A stretch of 57,455 nucleotides of DNA from Methanoculleus sp. (GCA_011045995.1 DSBQ01000015.1:1-57455); one strand, 5' to 3'. Shown: positions 1 to 8,814, counted from the first letter of the stretch. Translations and numbers: made by a program. The notes: generated by a model from the letters alone, not told the origin.

Positions 1-2
1 AA

Positions 3-55
3 GTACCGGCTCTTTGGTTTTTGTAGGCATACATGATTCAAAGAGCCACCGTACC
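3..55. repeat. Inverted repeat (hairpin) at left edge
   Basis: The arms at 3-17 and 39-55 are inverted copies sharing a 9-bp GGCTCTTTG/CAAAGAGCC core and a GTAC outer part, separated by about 21 nt. It could be a transcription terminator of a gene to the left, or an end of a mobile element. The flanking 400 bases are much more AT-rich than the rest of the window. Confidence 0.5.
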
Positions 56-184
56 TTTGATCTTGCGGTCGATTTTTAATTCCGGCTTAAAATAGCATTT
101 CTACAGAGCCCAAATTAATTTGATTAATCTATTCTTCCCTTATTTTCTATATGGCCTTTTTAGTAGTTGGTCCATTTCAGCCAT

Positions 185-379
185 TCAATATGCCCCTCTT
201 TCAAATATGAATTCATCTGTGGAGTATGAAAGATGCCCACAGATTAGGCATCTGAATATTGTTTTATCACGCGTTTGTTGAACAATAACTGTCTCACCCC
301 TTTCGCAATAAGGGCATAGGTATCCCTCAATTTTTCCAAACTTTGTATCTTCTAATAGAATTTTTTGTAATTGTTCCAT
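185..379 (-). CDS. Small zinc-ribbon protein, hypothetical
   Basis: A 64-residue protein with two Cys pairs, CPYC near residue 22 and CLIC near residue 44, the spacing of a zinc ribbon. I do not recognise a named family. It starts at ATG 379 with only a weak GTGA-type SD. It lies just downstream of, and in the same orientation as, the broken Rep-like relic at 438-848, so both may come from one integrated plasmid or virus. Base composition is clearly lower in GC than in the housekeeping genes. A short, non-conserved ORF cannot be excluded, but the paired cysteines favour a real gene. Confidence 0.5.
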   Translation of the reverse strand: MEQLQKILLEDTKFGKIEGYLCPYCERGETVIVQQTRDKTIFRCLICGHLSYSTDEFIFERGAY

Positions 380-437
380 AAGTCATCACAATATTTTTTA
401 TTTTATTATCTTCTCCTCTGCATTCCGAAAGTGAAGT

Positions 438-848
438 TTATCGAAATGGCAGCCATTCCGGTATGTAAAACCGTTCCCACATTGTATATCTAACCCTTTC
501 ATCTGTTCCAGGTGTTTCAAATTCTGATTCTCCTTGGAACCACCAGACCGCATCATTCTCCTTCTCTTTCTTCTTCATCACTTTCTGCAATGCCCGTGAG
601 GGTTGGAAGGTCCTGCACTTCTTGTTCCATGTGATGGCGTTCTAGACCCGTTCTTGTTTGGTCCATGGTGTTTCGGTGAACTTCGACCCCGTTGAGATGA
701 ATCCCTTTGCGATATTCTTCATGAGGTAATTACGGATGCAATCTATGTCCTCGTCCGGTGTTCTGACCGTAAAATCCACGCCGTGATTCGTTGACCCTGC
801 GCAGTATTTCTCCGGGTGACATTAGCATCCATTGACTAGAAGATGGTT
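438..848 (-). pseudogene. Relic of a replication-protein-like gene
   Basis: One minus-strand frame reads as protein-like sequence across about 135 codons, interrupted by a TAA (822-824) and a TAG (642-644), and ends at a TAA (438-440). It begins with a His-Leu-Leu-Val-Asn stretch, followed by HPEKYC and a tyrosine/tryptophan-rich C-terminal part (a VWWFQGE segment). The pattern resembles the C-terminal half of Rep/HUH-type initiators of archaeal plasmids and viruses, but that assignment is inference from composition and motif flavour. The N-terminal half is missing, and the 5' side is replaced by two strong hairpins. It is probably a decayed remnant of an integrated element. Confidence 0.4.
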
Positions 849-851
849 CCC

Positions 852-894
852 ACCCTGCTTCGCAGGGTCGGCGCGACGCCTCGTCGGGTCGCGC
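852..894. repeat. Two adjacent GC-rich hairpins upstream of iscS
   Basis: The first hairpin has 7-bp perfect arms ACCCTGC/GCAGGGT (852-858, 862-868) around a TTC loop. The second has 7-bp perfect arms GCGCGAC/GTCGCGC (871-877, 888-894), with an inner CGACG/CGTCG alternative. They sit where the Rep-like relic ends and about 110 nt before the iscS start. They may be terminators, the scar of a mobile element, or a structured leader. The GCTTCGC core recurs in the tandem repeat at the right end of the window, which may be coincidence. Confidence 0.6.
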
Positions 895-1003
895 CTGGGC
901 CTCCCCCTTGACTATATCATCTCAGAAAGGCGGGTTTCTTTTCGCCCAAGCATTTCCCGAAAAGCATAAGGTTCCGGAATTAGAGAATCCACAAGCGATT
1001 TTT

Positions 1004-2179
1004 ATGAACCCATCCCATGCACCGGACATCCCGACAGTCTACCTTGACCATTCCGCAACGACGCCCACGCACCCGGACGTCGTACGTGCGATGCTCCCGT
1101 ATTTTACGGAGCACTTCGGCAACCCCTCCTCGCTCTACAGCATCTCCGATGCCGCCAGGGCGGCCATCGCGACGGCGCGGACCCAGGTCGCCGCCGCACT
1201 TGGATGCAGCGCGGATGAGATCTTCTTCACCGCCGGCGGCACCGAATCGGACAACTGGGCCATCAGGGGGATGACCTCTGCCCGAAAGAAGGAAGGAAAC
1301 CACATCGTCACCTCCTCCATCGAACACCATGCGGTGCTGCATACCTGCGGATATCTCGAAACGCAGGGATTTTCCGTCACCCATCTCCCGGTCGACCGGT
1401 ACGGGCTGGTCGACCCGGCACAGGTCGAAGCCGCCATCACCCCCGAAACGACCCTCATCTCCGTCATGATGGCCAACAACGAGGTGGGAACCATTCAGCC
1501 GGTACAGGAGATCGGGGCAGTTGCCCGTGACCATGGCATCTGCTTCCACACCGATGCCGTCCAGGCAGTCGGCCACATGGCCATCGATGTGGATGCGATG
1601 AAGATCGATCTCCTCTCCCTTTCCGGGCACAAGTTCTTCGGGCCCAAAGGCACCGGAGCCCTCTATATCCGCGACGGCATCTTGCCGGACAACCTGATCC
1701 ACGGCGGCGGCCAGGAGAAGGGGCGCCGGGCGGGGACGGAGAATGTCCCCGGCATCGTCGGGCTCGGCGCAGCAATAGCACGGGTCACCATAGACATCCC
1801 CGGCCACCGGGAACGGGTGGGCGCCCTTCGCGACATGCTGGTTCAGGGCATCTCGGGGCGCATCCCCGACAGCCATTATAACGGCCACCCGGACAAAAGG
1901 CTTGTAAACAACGCCCACTTCTCATTTCCCGGTCTTGACGGGGAGGCACTACTGCTCATGCTGAACAGGAAGGGCATCTGTGCATCCATCGGCAGCGCCT
2001 GCAGTTCAGGATGTGAGGATATGTCCCATGTGCTTCGTGCGATGGGGGTGCCTCCGTCCTACGGACGTTCATCGCTCCGGCTGACCCTCGGGGATGATAA
2101 TACAAAGGAAGAGATCGAATATGTACTGGACGTTCTCCCCCCGCTGATCGCACGGCTGAGGGAAATGGCAGCGTTCTGA
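1004..2179 (+). CDS. iscS: Cysteine desulfurase, IscS/NifS family
   Basis: A PLP enzyme that removes sulfur from L-cysteine and passes it as persulfide to the scaffold encoded next door. The N-terminal YLDHSATTP motif, the PLP lysine in SGHKFFGPKG (K210) and the persulfide cysteine in GSACSSGC (C333) are all visible. Length is 391 residues, normal for the family. The frame is open from a TTG at 908, but ATG 1004 places the conserved start region about 12 residues from the N-terminus, so I use it. No good SD is seen, so it may be leaderless or have a short leader. The next gene starts 18 nt downstream, so iscS-iscU form an operon. Confidence 0.95.
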   Translation: MNPSHAPDIPTVYLDHSATTPTHPDVVRAMLPYFTEHFGNPSSLYSISDAARAAIATARTQVAAALGCSADEIFFTAGGTESDNWAIRGMTSARKKEGNHIVTSSIEHHAVLHTCGYLETQGFSVTHLPVDRYGLVDPAQVEAAITPETTLISVMMANNEVGTIQPVQEIGAVARDHGICFHTDAVQAVGHMAIDVDAMKIDLLSLSGHKFFGPKGTGALYIRDGILPDNLIHGGGQEKGRRAGTENVPGIVGLGAAIARVTIDIPGHRERVGALRDMLVQGISGRIPDSHYNGHPDKRLVNNAHFSFPGLDGEALLLMLNRKGICASIGSACSSGCEDMSHVLRAMGVPPSYGRSSLRLTLGDDNTKEEIEYVLDVLPPLIARLREMAAF

Positions 2180-2197
2180 CGTAAGGAGCAGGATCAG

Positions 2198-2578
2198 ATG
2201 TACAATGAAACAGTGATGGACCATTTTGAGCACCCCCGCAATATCGGGGAGATGGAAGACCCGACCGTGGTCGTCGAAGTCGGGAGCGGAGAATGCGGTG
2301 ACCGCACGAAACTCTTCCTGAAAATAGAGGACGATGTTATCGTGGACGTCTCATTCAAGACCCTCGGCTGCGCCGCGGCGATTGCATCGAGCAGCATGGC
2401 GACCGAGATGATCAAGGAAAAGACCCTCAAAGAGGCATGGGACCTCACGAACAGGGATGTGGTGGAGGCGCTGGGCGGCCTGCCGGAACAAAAGATCCAC
2501 TGTTCCGTGCTTGCCGAAGACGCCATCCGCGAGGCGATCAATATCTACCGGAAAGGCCAGGGATTCGAACCCTGGTAA
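2198..2578 (+). CDS. iscU: Fe-S cluster scaffold protein IscU/NifU-like
   Basis: A scaffold that assembles [2Fe-2S]/[4Fe-4S] clusters using sulfur from IscS. The three ligand cysteines are C33 (GECGD), C58 (LGCAAA) and C102 (IHCSVL), with the conserved Asp35 after the first. Length is 126 residues, standard for IscU. An AGGAG-type SD precedes the ATG. It is co-transcribed with iscS. The last codons encode a GFEPW tail that coincides with a perfect 6-bp-stem hairpin resembling a tRNA T-arm (see findings). No IscA, HscA or ferredoxin gene follows, as is usual in methanogens. Confidence 0.95.
   Translation: MYNETVMDHFEHPRNIGEMEDPTVVVEVGSGECGDRTKLFLKIEDDVIVDVSFKTLGCAAAIASSSMATEMIKEKTLKEAWDLTNRDVVEALGGLPEQKIHCSVLAEDAIREAINIYRKGQGFEPW
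2557..2575. repeat. T-arm-like palindrome at the end of iscU
   Basis: A perfect 6-bp stem CCAGGG/CCCTGG encloses seven bases. On the minus strand the loop reads TTCGAAT, identical to a canonical tRNA T-loop. No D-arm or anticodon arm can be folded around it, so it is not a tRNA gene. It may be an mRNA 3'-end hairpin, the trace of a tRNA-targeting integration, or chance. Confidence 0.45.
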
Positions 2579-2594
2579 CCGTCCCGCACCAACC

Positions 2595-3248
2595 TTACCA
2601 TTCCATCGATTCACCGGGAGAGAGGACCTGCACCGTGATATCGGTCGTCCGCTCCACGGCTTTTTTGAACGCGACCGCGTCCTGCCGGATTGCCGGAAAC
2701 GTGTTGTAATGCATCGGTATGACCACCGGGGCTCCCACGAATTCCGCGGCCATCATCGCTTCGGCAGGCCCCATCGTAAACCGCCCGCCGATGGGCAGGC
2801 AGGCGATATCCGGGTGATACAGTTCGCCGATGAGCTTCATATCCGAGAAGAGCGCGGTATCTCCTGCATGGTAGACGGAAATGCCGTCCATCGCAATCAC
2901 AAACCCTGCGGCGCCTCCTCCGTAGAAGCCGTGCCCCCCCATCTCCATCCATCCCGAATGAAGGGCAGGGGTCATCGTATAGCGGACACCGTCCACTTCT
3001 ATGGTCCCGCCGAGATTCATGCATTCGGTCTCAATGCCCAGCGTTGCAAGGTACTTCCCGATTTCATTGATGGCGACGGTCTTTCTGCCAAGCCGGACCG
3101 TCTCGCCGACATGATCGGCATGCCCGTGGGTAAGGGCGACCATATCCACATCCGCGGGAACGTTGCCGCCGGGCACAAACGGGTCGATGAGCACTTTTTT
3201 CGTTCCTTCCAGAAGAAAGCACGCATGCCCGAGCCACGTGATGTTCAT
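2595..3248 (-). CDS. UPF0173 metal-dependent hydrolase (beta-lactamase fold)
   Basis: A 217-residue metallo-beta-lactamase fold protein. The metal-binding THGHADHVG motif lies near residue 50, an early WLGHACF strand is present, and later conserved histidines appear in YHAGDTALF and IPMHYNTFP. It matches the UPF0173 family, found in many archaea and bacteria, whose substrate is unknown. The frame is open to 3356, but ATG 3248 gives the family start (MNITWLGHA). It converges with iscU (16 nt between stops). Confidence 0.9.
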   Translation of the reverse strand: MNITWLGHACFLLEGTKKVLIDPFVPGGNVPADVDMVALTHGHADHVGETVRLGRKTVAINEIGKYLATLGIETECMNLGGTIEVDGVRYTMTPALHSGWMEMGGHGFYGGGAAGFVIAMDGISVYHAGDTALFSDMKLIGELYHPDIACLPIGGRFTMGPAEAMMAAEFVGAPVVIPMHYNTFPAIRQDAVAFKKAVERTTDITVQVLSPGESMEW

Positions 3249-3318
3249 AGGAACAGAAATTGGTCTCCTGATTGAAAAATCAGACGGAAAAAAAGACGGG
3301 GAAAGAATTTTTAGGGTA

Positions 3319-3954
3319 TCAGGACAGGTCCGCAAGTTCGGCTTCTGTGACGTCAATGGCCTCTGAAAGTCCGTCGTTTATAAGGCCGCCGGTCATGGAC
3401 TCGGTAAGATCACGGTCCTCCATCACGTCACGGATCTTCTCAAGGAACGGGTCGAGGGTAGCGTCCCTCTGGGACTCGATCACGTGCCGGTATTCCCTGA
3501 GAGTGGAGGGGCTGATGCCGAGCTCTTCGCTGATCTCCTTCATGGTCTTTCCGGAATCGAGGAGCGCCTCCATCCGCTCGGGATCAAAGGGCATCTTGAA
3601 GTCAAGGTCACGGAAGAGCTTGAGCCTGACACGGGCACGGGCCACCGTCTTGGATAATTTTTCATCCCCAAGGGCACGGGCAATCTCGGTGTCGTTCTTC
3701 CCGTCATAATACGCGCATACCAGCTGGGACAGCTGCCGGGGCGCGAGTTTTGTCTTGAAATATCCCTGGTCCAGTACCTCGCGCATGATGAGGGTAACCT
3801 CCCGTTCGATTGCCTCTTTATCCCTGAGCGTACCGTGAATCTTCCTCATAGGCTCCACGATGGTCGTCTTGCTCGTGATGTTGGTAAAGAGATCGAGAAG
3901 TTCCTTCTTCCTCTGGTTCATCCGTACCTTCTTTTTGTTTTTACTCTCCCGCAT
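3319..3954 (-). CDS. Helix-turn-helix protein, Cmi4-like
   Basis: A 211-residue soluble, charged protein with two HTH-like parts: NDTEIARALGDEKLSKTVARARVRL in the middle, and near residue 150 a segment with MKEISEELGISPSTLREYR, typical of a sigma/Sin-type recognition helix. It resembles the archaeal family annotated as conditioned medium-induced protein 4 in haloarchaea; this is recognised from memory with moderate certainty. ATG 3954 has a GGGGTG SD about 6 nt upstream; an in-frame ATG at 4020 would add 22 residues. It is divergent from glyS with a short shared promoter region. It is likely a DNA- or RNA-binding regulator. Confidence 0.75.
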   Translation of the reverse strand: MRESKNKKKVRMNQRKKELLDLFTNITSKTTIVEPMRKIHGTLRDKEAIEREVTLIMREVLDQGYFKTKLAPRQLSQLVCAYYDGKNDTEIARALGDEKLSKTVARARVRLKLFRDLDFKMPFDPERMEALLDSGKTMKEISEELGISPSTLREYRHVIESQRDATLDPFLEKIRDVMEDRDLTESMTGGLINDGLSEAIDVTEAELADLS

Positions 3955-4036
3955 GGGTTGCACCCCGTAATTCTGGTTTATAATGTCTATGATTTGATAT
4001 AATAGTTTTCTTGTGTGCACGGGATATAATTCGGCC

Positions 4037-4046
4037 TTTTAAAATA
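4037..4046 (+). promoter_or_regulatory. Putative TATA box for glyS-hef
   Basis: TTTAAAATAT lies about 50 nt before the glyS ATG, placing a start site near 4068 and leaving a short leader that holds the GGGA SD at 4084-4087. On the other strand an AATTATAT-like box (about 4023-4030) could serve the divergent HTH gene. Confidence 0.45.
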
Positions 4047-4093
4047 TGTTTTATAATTCCGCGTAGAAGTACTATCAACTTCAGGGAATTTTC

Positions 4094-5821
4094 ATGGCCG
4101 ATATTTACGATAACGTTATTGAACTCGCACGAAGAAGAGGATTTGTCTGGCCCTCATCCGAATGCTACGGATCAGTGGCCGGGTTTATTGATTATGGCCC
4201 ACTGGGGGCAATGCTCAAACGAAAGATCGAAAACCTCTGGAGAAATTTCTACATAATCCAGGAGGGCTATTATGAGATCGAAGCCCCCACCATCGGCGTC
4301 GAATCCATCTACATCGCTTCGGGCCATGTAAAAGGCTTTGCCGACAAGATGTGCCAGTGCCCTCACTGCCGGGAATATCACCGGGCCGACCACGTTGCCG
4401 GGGACCACGGCACCCCGGGGGCCGATGCCCTGAGCATCGAAGACCTGCAGCAATGCATAGCACATCTTCCCTGCCCTTCCTGCGGCGAGCCGATGGGGGA
4501 AGTGGAGGTATTCCATTTCAACCTGATGTTCACGACCGGGATCGGACCGGGGTCGCAGCGCACGGGGTACCTGCGTCCCGAAACCGCCCAGGGGATATTT
4601 ACCGATTTCAACCGCCTGTCACGGTTTTACCGGGAAAAACTCCCCTTCGGTGCGGTGCAGATAGGAAAGTCCTACCGAAACGAAATATCCCCACGGCAGG
4701 GCATGATCCGCCTGCGGGAATTTACGCAGGCCGAAGCCGAGATATTCATCCACCCGGACCACAAGGACCACCCTGCCTTCTCGCGGTATGCCGACTATGT
4801 CATCCCCCTCTGGGGACAGACGCAGCAGATGGCGGGGGATGCCCCGGTGACGACATCGATGCGGGATGCCGTCGATTCCGGGCTGGTGGCAAACGAATAC
4901 GTGGCATATTACATTGCCCTCACCCATGAGATCCTGATCGCCGTCGGCATCAGCCCGGACAAACTCCGGTTCCGCCAGCACCTCCCGACGGAATGTGCCC
5001 ATTACGCACTCGACTGCTGGGATGCGGAGATCTTCTCCGGGCGGTTCGGATGGGTCGAGACGGTCGGCATTGCGGATCGGACGGACTATGACCTGAAGGC
5101 CCATGCCGCAGAGAGCGGCGATGCATTCACCGTCTTTATCCCCTTCAGCGAGGTCCGCACGGAAGAACGCCGGCGCATCATCCCCGATATGGGAGCGCTT
5201 GGCCCGAAGTACCGGGGAAAGGCAAAGAGTATCGCAGATGCCCTCTCTGCTGCCGAACCCGGCGAAGATGGCGCACGGGTGGTCGTTGACGGCGAGGAAT
5301 ACTTCATCCCCGGCGACCTCTACGAAATCCGGGAAGAGACCGTCGAAGTCCGTGGTGAAGAGATCATGCCGCACGTCATCGAGCCCTCCTACGGCATCGA
5401 CCGGATGCTGTACTGTGCTCTCGAACATGCGTATGACGAAGAGGAGGTCGAGGGTGAAGTACGAAGAATTCTCCATTTCCCTCCCTCCATCGCACCCGTC
5501 CAGGTGGCCGTCTTTCCCCTTGTGAACCGTGACGGCCTCGAGGAGATCGCACGGTTGGTGGCCGGTGAGCTTGCCGCCCGCAACTTCCTCACCCAGTATG
5601 ACGACAACGGTGCCATCGGGAGAAGATACCGCCGGCAGGATGAGATCGGGACCCCGTTTGCGATAACGGTCGATTACGACACCAAGGAGGACGGCACGGT
5701 TACGCTGCGTGACAGGGACAGTATGGAACAGGTACGCATCGCAACCACTGCATTATCCACGACCCTCGAGGGACTTATCAGTGGCCGCACCCGGTTTGCC
5801 GATCTGAAGAATGAAGAATGA
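4094..5821 (+). CDS. glyS: Glycyl-tRNA synthetase, archaeal/eukaryotic type
   Basis: A class II aminoacyl-tRNA synthetase that charges tRNA-Gly, as an alpha2 dimer with no separate beta subunit. Class II motif 2 appears as FREFTQ-like LREFTQAEAEIF, preceded by QIGKSYRNEISPRQG. Motif 3 with the catalytic arginine is in IEPSYGIDRML. Four Cys in CQCPHC and CPSCGEP form a zinc site in the insertion. The C-terminal anticodon-binding domain follows PPSIAPVQVAVFPL. Length is 575 residues, normal. The stop overlaps the hef start by 4 nt (ATGA), giving translational coupling. Confidence 0.97.
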   Translation: MADIYDNVIELARRRGFVWPSSECYGSVAGFIDYGPLGAMLKRKIENLWRNFYIIQEGYYEIEAPTIGVESIYIASGHVKGFADKMCQCPHCREYHRADHVAGDHGTPGADALSIEDLQQCIAHLPCPSCGEPMGEVEVFHFNLMFTTGIGPGSQRTGYLRPETAQGIFTDFNRLSRFYREKLPFGAVQIGKSYRNEISPRQGMIRLREFTQAEAEIFIHPDHKDHPAFSRYADYVIPLWGQTQQMAGDAPVTTSMRDAVDSGLVANEYVAYYIALTHEILIAVGISPDKLRFRQHLPTECAHYALDCWDAEIFSGRFGWVETVGIADRTDYDLKAHAAESGDAFTVFIPFSEVRTEERRRIIPDMGALGPKYRGKAKSIADALSAAEPGEDGARVVVDGEEYFIPGDLYEIREETVEVRGEEIMPHVIEPSYGIDRMLYCALEHAYDEEEVEGEVRRILHFPPSIAPVQVAVFPLVNRDGLEEIARLVAGELAARNFLTQYDDNGAIGRRYRRQDEIGTPFAITVDYDTKEDGTVTLRDRDSMEQVRIATTALSTTLEGLISGRTRFADLKNEE

Positions 5822-8091
5822 ACTACCTCACCCACCCCCTTATTCTGCCCGAAAGCATTGAAGAACGCGAGTACCAGCTTTCCATTGCCGTAACGGCGCT
5901 CGATGCAAACACGATGGTCGTCCTCCCGACGGGACTGGGAAAGACTGCCATCGGGCTCATCGTCGCTGCATCGAGAATACACAATTTCGGCGGAAAACTG
6001 CTCATGATGGCCCCGACAAAGCCCCTCGTGGAGCAGCACTTCCGCTTCTTCTCCCGCCATCTGCTGGAGCCCGCATCACCGGCCGACGGCTGTTCAGGTG
6101 CCTCCATGTTCACCGGCGAGACCCCGACCGCACAACGGGCAACGATCTGGAGGACCAGCCGCTACATCTTCGCAACGCCCCAGGTGATTAAAAACGATGT
6201 CCTTGCCGGGAGATACGGTTTTGCCGACGTCTCCCTTCTTATCATCGACGAGTGCCATCGGGCGGTCGGCAATTATTCGTATGTCTTTCTCGCGGGTGAG
6301 TACAACCGCACGGCAACGCATCCCCTCGTGCTCGCGATGACCGCATCACCGGGCAGCAGTGAAGAGAAAATTCACGAGATCTGCATGAATATGGGGATTG
6401 CCGCCGTGGAGAGCCGGACAGAAACCGACCCTGATGTGAAACCCTATATCCACGAACGTGACCTGACCTACGTCCCGGTCGACCTTCCGCCGGAACTGGC
6501 ATTTGCCGTCCGCTCACTCGAGGCCATGATCGCATCACGCCTCAGGACGCTCGCCGGACTGGGGTTTCGGGTACCCGCCCCCGACAAACTGACGATGAAG
6601 GGCATCCAGGCAGTCCAGGCACAGGTACAGTCACGGATTAAGAAGAAAGATCCCTCGGGGTTCACTGCAGCGTCGCTTCTGGCCGAATGCATGAAACTGC
6701 GCCACGCAACGGCGCTCGCCGAAGGGCAGGGAAGTGAAGCCCTGAAGGGATACCTGCACAAGCTCGGCCGTGACGGGGAGGACCCGTCCGCATCAAAGGC
6801 CAGCAAACGCCTCGCGGGCGACAGCGTCTTTCTCGAACTACGTGCCATCGCACAGACGTGGGAGACCGAACTTCACCCGAAACGCGGGATGGTGCTCGAA
6901 CTCGTACAGCGGCAGCTCGAGCTCTATCCCGAAAGCCGGACGATTGTATTTGCCACCTACCGCGACACGGTGCAGATCCTCGTCGACCACATGAAAGAGC
7001 ACGGCATTGACTGCGAGAGATTCGTCGGCCAGGCGTCGAAGGATGCCGAACGGGGCCTTTCGCAGAAAGAACAGCTCAAAACAATGGAGAAGTTCAGAAA
7101 CGGGGAGTTCCGGGTGCTGGTGGCAACATCCGTCGGGGAAGAGGGCCTGGATGTCCCGTCGACCGACCTCGTCATCTTCTATGAAACCGTTCCCTCCGAG
7201 ATCCGCAGCATCCAGCGCAAGGGCCGAACCGGCCGCCATGGCGCCGGGACCATCATCGTGCTGGTCACGAAAGGGACCAGCGACGAAGCCTACCGGTGGG
7301 TAAGCCAGTCCAAAGAGAAGTCCATGCACAAGGAGATCGCAACGCTTCGTCAGGGTCCGAAAGGCCTTGGTGCCACGACCGCTGAACCCGCCCTCCGGGA
7401 GGCGCCCGTATCCGATCAGGGGCAGATGAGCATCGACACCTTCCTCAGCACCCGCCCGTCCGTGATCGCCGACGACCGGGAGACATCGTCGCGGGTCGTG
7501 GAATGTCTCCACCAAAAAGGCGTCCCGATTGCCGTGAAGCGCCTTGAAGACGGGGACTATGCCATCGGGGATACGATACTGGTCGAACGAAAGACGACCA
7601 GGGATTTTGCCGACAGCCTTGTCGACCGGGATCTTCTGGGGCAGCTCCGGCGGCTGTCCGCACGGGTGAGCCGGCCCATCCTCATCATCGAGGGAGAGGA
7701 TCTCTTCAGCCAGCGAAATATCGCGCCCAATGCAATCCGCGGTGCCCTTGCCACGATCGGCATTGACATGGGAATAACGGTGCTCTACACGTCCACCCCG
7801 GAGGAGACGGCGGAGATGCTCTACATCATTGCGCGCCGGCTGGAGACGGCCGGCACCCCCCCGAGCCTGCATGCAAACAAACCCTACCATTCGGATGCCG
7901 AACAGCTGGAATACATCCTCTCGTCATTTCCGGGAATCGGCGCGCGGCATGCCCGCCTCCTGCTCAGGCACTTCGGCAGCCTCAGGGGCGTCCTCTCCGC
8001 AGATGCGCAGGCACTCATGCAGGTCGAAGGAATCGGGAATAAAACCGCCGAGACGATCGTTGCACTCATGCGGCGGGACTACAAAAAATAA
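5818..8091 (+). CDS. hef: Hef: helicase-nuclease for stalled forks
   Basis: The archaeal FANCM/XPF homologue that unwinds and cleaves stalled replication forks. Domains in order: SF2 helicase (Walker A LPTGLGKT at residues 36-43; DECH box; TASPG motif III; QRKGRTGRHG motif VI), then an XPF-type nuclease with GDY and ERKT (E590-K592), then a tandem helix-hairpin-helix at the C-terminus (FPGIGARHA and VEGIGNKTA). Length is 757 residues, as in other euryarchaeal Hef proteins that keep both halves. All catalytic motifs look intact. It starts inside the glyS stop codon. Confidence 0.96.
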   Translation: MNYLTHPLILPESIEEREYQLSIAVTALDANTMVVLPTGLGKTAIGLIVAASRIHNFGGKLLMMAPTKPLVEQHFRFFSRHLLEPASPADGCSGASMFTGETPTAQRATIWRTSRYIFATPQVIKNDVLAGRYGFADVSLLIIDECHRAVGNYSYVFLAGEYNRTATHPLVLAMTASPGSSEEKIHEICMNMGIAAVESRTETDPDVKPYIHERDLTYVPVDLPPELAFAVRSLEAMIASRLRTLAGLGFRVPAPDKLTMKGIQAVQAQVQSRIKKKDPSGFTAASLLAECMKLRHATALAEGQGSEALKGYLHKLGRDGEDPSASKASKRLAGDSVFLELRAIAQTWETELHPKRGMVLELVQRQLELYPESRTIVFATYRDTVQILVDHMKEHGIDCERFVGQASKDAERGLSQKEQLKTMEKFRNGEFRVLVATSVGEEGLDVPSTDLVIFYETVPSEIRSIQRKGRTGRHGAGTIIVLVTKGTSDEAYRWVSQSKEKSMHKEIATLRQGPKGLGATTAEPALREAPVSDQGQMSIDTFLSTRPSVIADDRETSSRVVECLHQKGVPIAVKRLEDGDYAIGDTILVERKTTRDFADSLVDRDLLGQLRRLSARVSRPILIIEGEDLFSQRNIAPNAIRGALATIGIDMGITVLYTSTPEETAEMLYIIARRLETAGTPPSLHANKPYHSDAEQLEYILSSFPGIGARHARLLLRHFGSLRGVLSADAQALMQVEGIGNKTAETIVALMRRDYKK

Positions 8092-8096
8092 GGGTT

Positions 8097-8480
8097 TTAG
8101 AGATCGCGCAGGGCCTGCACCCCCTTTCGTATCCCCTTCATGAGCAGATAACAGTCCTCGGCCCGTGATTCGGTGGGTACACGGCGGCACAGGGCAACAA
8201 TCGCCTTTTCAATCTCTTCTGCCACCTCTTCGCTGCAGGGGCCTGCATGGAGCCGTTCCGGCTGTTTCGGCTGTTCGGGCTCGTTTTCGGTGGTCCGGGA
8301 CGGCGATTCCCCCTCGCTTTCAGGCGTCGTGGTCCCCGGGGCCCCGAGCTCCCTGCACACCACGCAGCAGACACCGTCCTTCGTCTCAAACAGCGGTGCT
8401 CCACAGTCTTTACAGGTCTTTGAAAGCATTTTCCCCCCGTTCAGGAGGTATTCGGCCATTATCGTATCTTCGGTCTTCAT
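8097..8480 (-). CDS. Zinc-ribbon protein of autoantigen p27 (SSSCA1) family
   Basis: A 127-residue protein with an N-terminal zinc ribbon (CKDCG near residue 22, then CCVVC about 14 residues on), a low-complexity Pro/Glu linker and a helical C-terminus. The segment around [20 protein letters not shown] is typical of the archaeal and eukaryotic SSSCA1/p27 family, whose role is unknown. The frame is open to 8660, but ATG 8480 fits the family start and leaves a promoter region shared with the divergent UPF0147 gene. The stop is only 5 nt from the hef stop (convergent). Confidence 0.85.
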   Translation of the reverse strand: MKTEDTIMAEYLLNGGKMLSKTCKDCGAPLFETKDGVCCVVCRELGAPGTTTPESEGESPSRTTENEPEQPKQPERLHAGPCSEEVAEEIEKAIVALCRRVPTESRAEDCYLLMKGIRKGVQALRDL

Positions 8481-8506
8481 AGGAACCATCCGGTTGGTTA
8501 AGTATC

Positions 8507-8514
8507 TTATATAT
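8507..8514 (+). promoter_or_regulatory. TATA box for the UPF0147 gene
   Basis: TTATATAT, preceded by a purine-rich BRE-like AAGTATC stretch, about 37 nt before the ATG. The predicted start site near 8535 leaves a short leader containing the GGTGG SD at 8542-8546. Confidence 0.55.
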
Positions 8515-8550
8515 GCTGGGACCAAAAATGTATACTGCGAAGGTGGTACA

Positions 8551-8814
8551 ATGGCTGACCCGGAAATTACCATAAATAACTGCATAATGATGCTCCAGCA
8601 CATGATCGAAGACGGAACAATTCCCCGAAATATCCGCCGAGTCGCTGATGAAACACGCAAAGTTCTCCAGGATCAATCCCAGGGCCTGGGCCTGCGTGCC
8701 GCAACGGCAATCTCAATTATCGACGAGATCAGCAATGACCCGAATATGCCGGTTCATGCAAGGACACGCATCTGGGAACTGGTGTCACAGCTGGAAACCG
8801 TCCCGCTTGACTGA
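8551..8814 (+). CDS. UPF0147 family protein
   Basis: An 87-residue, all-helical protein recognised as UPF0147, a family of unknown function conserved across Euryarchaeota. The core reads as amphipathic helices around [13 protein letters not shown] and [19 protein letters not shown]. Start ATG 8551 is supported by a GGTGG SD 4 nt upstream and a TATA box at 8507; the open frame extends further 5' without support. Divergent from the p27-like gene. Confidence 0.9.
   Translation: MADPEITINNCIMMLQHMIEDGTIPRNIRRVADETRKVLQDQSQGLGLRAATAISIIDEISNDPNMPVHARTRIWELVSQLETVPLD

Noticed and set aside
980-1918. Long minus-strand ORF (312 codons) opposite iscS
   Set aside because: It is the antisense of a well-supported cysteine desulfurase and the translation shows no family features.
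2530-2600. tRNA gene on the minus strand at the end of iscU
   Set aside because: Only the T-arm is present; no D-arm, anticodon arm or acceptor stem can be formed.
4619-5476. Minus-strand ORF of 285 codons
   Set aside because: Antisense to glyS; no domain.
6838-7890. Minus-strand ORF of 350 codons
   Set aside because: Antisense to hef, low-complexity composition.
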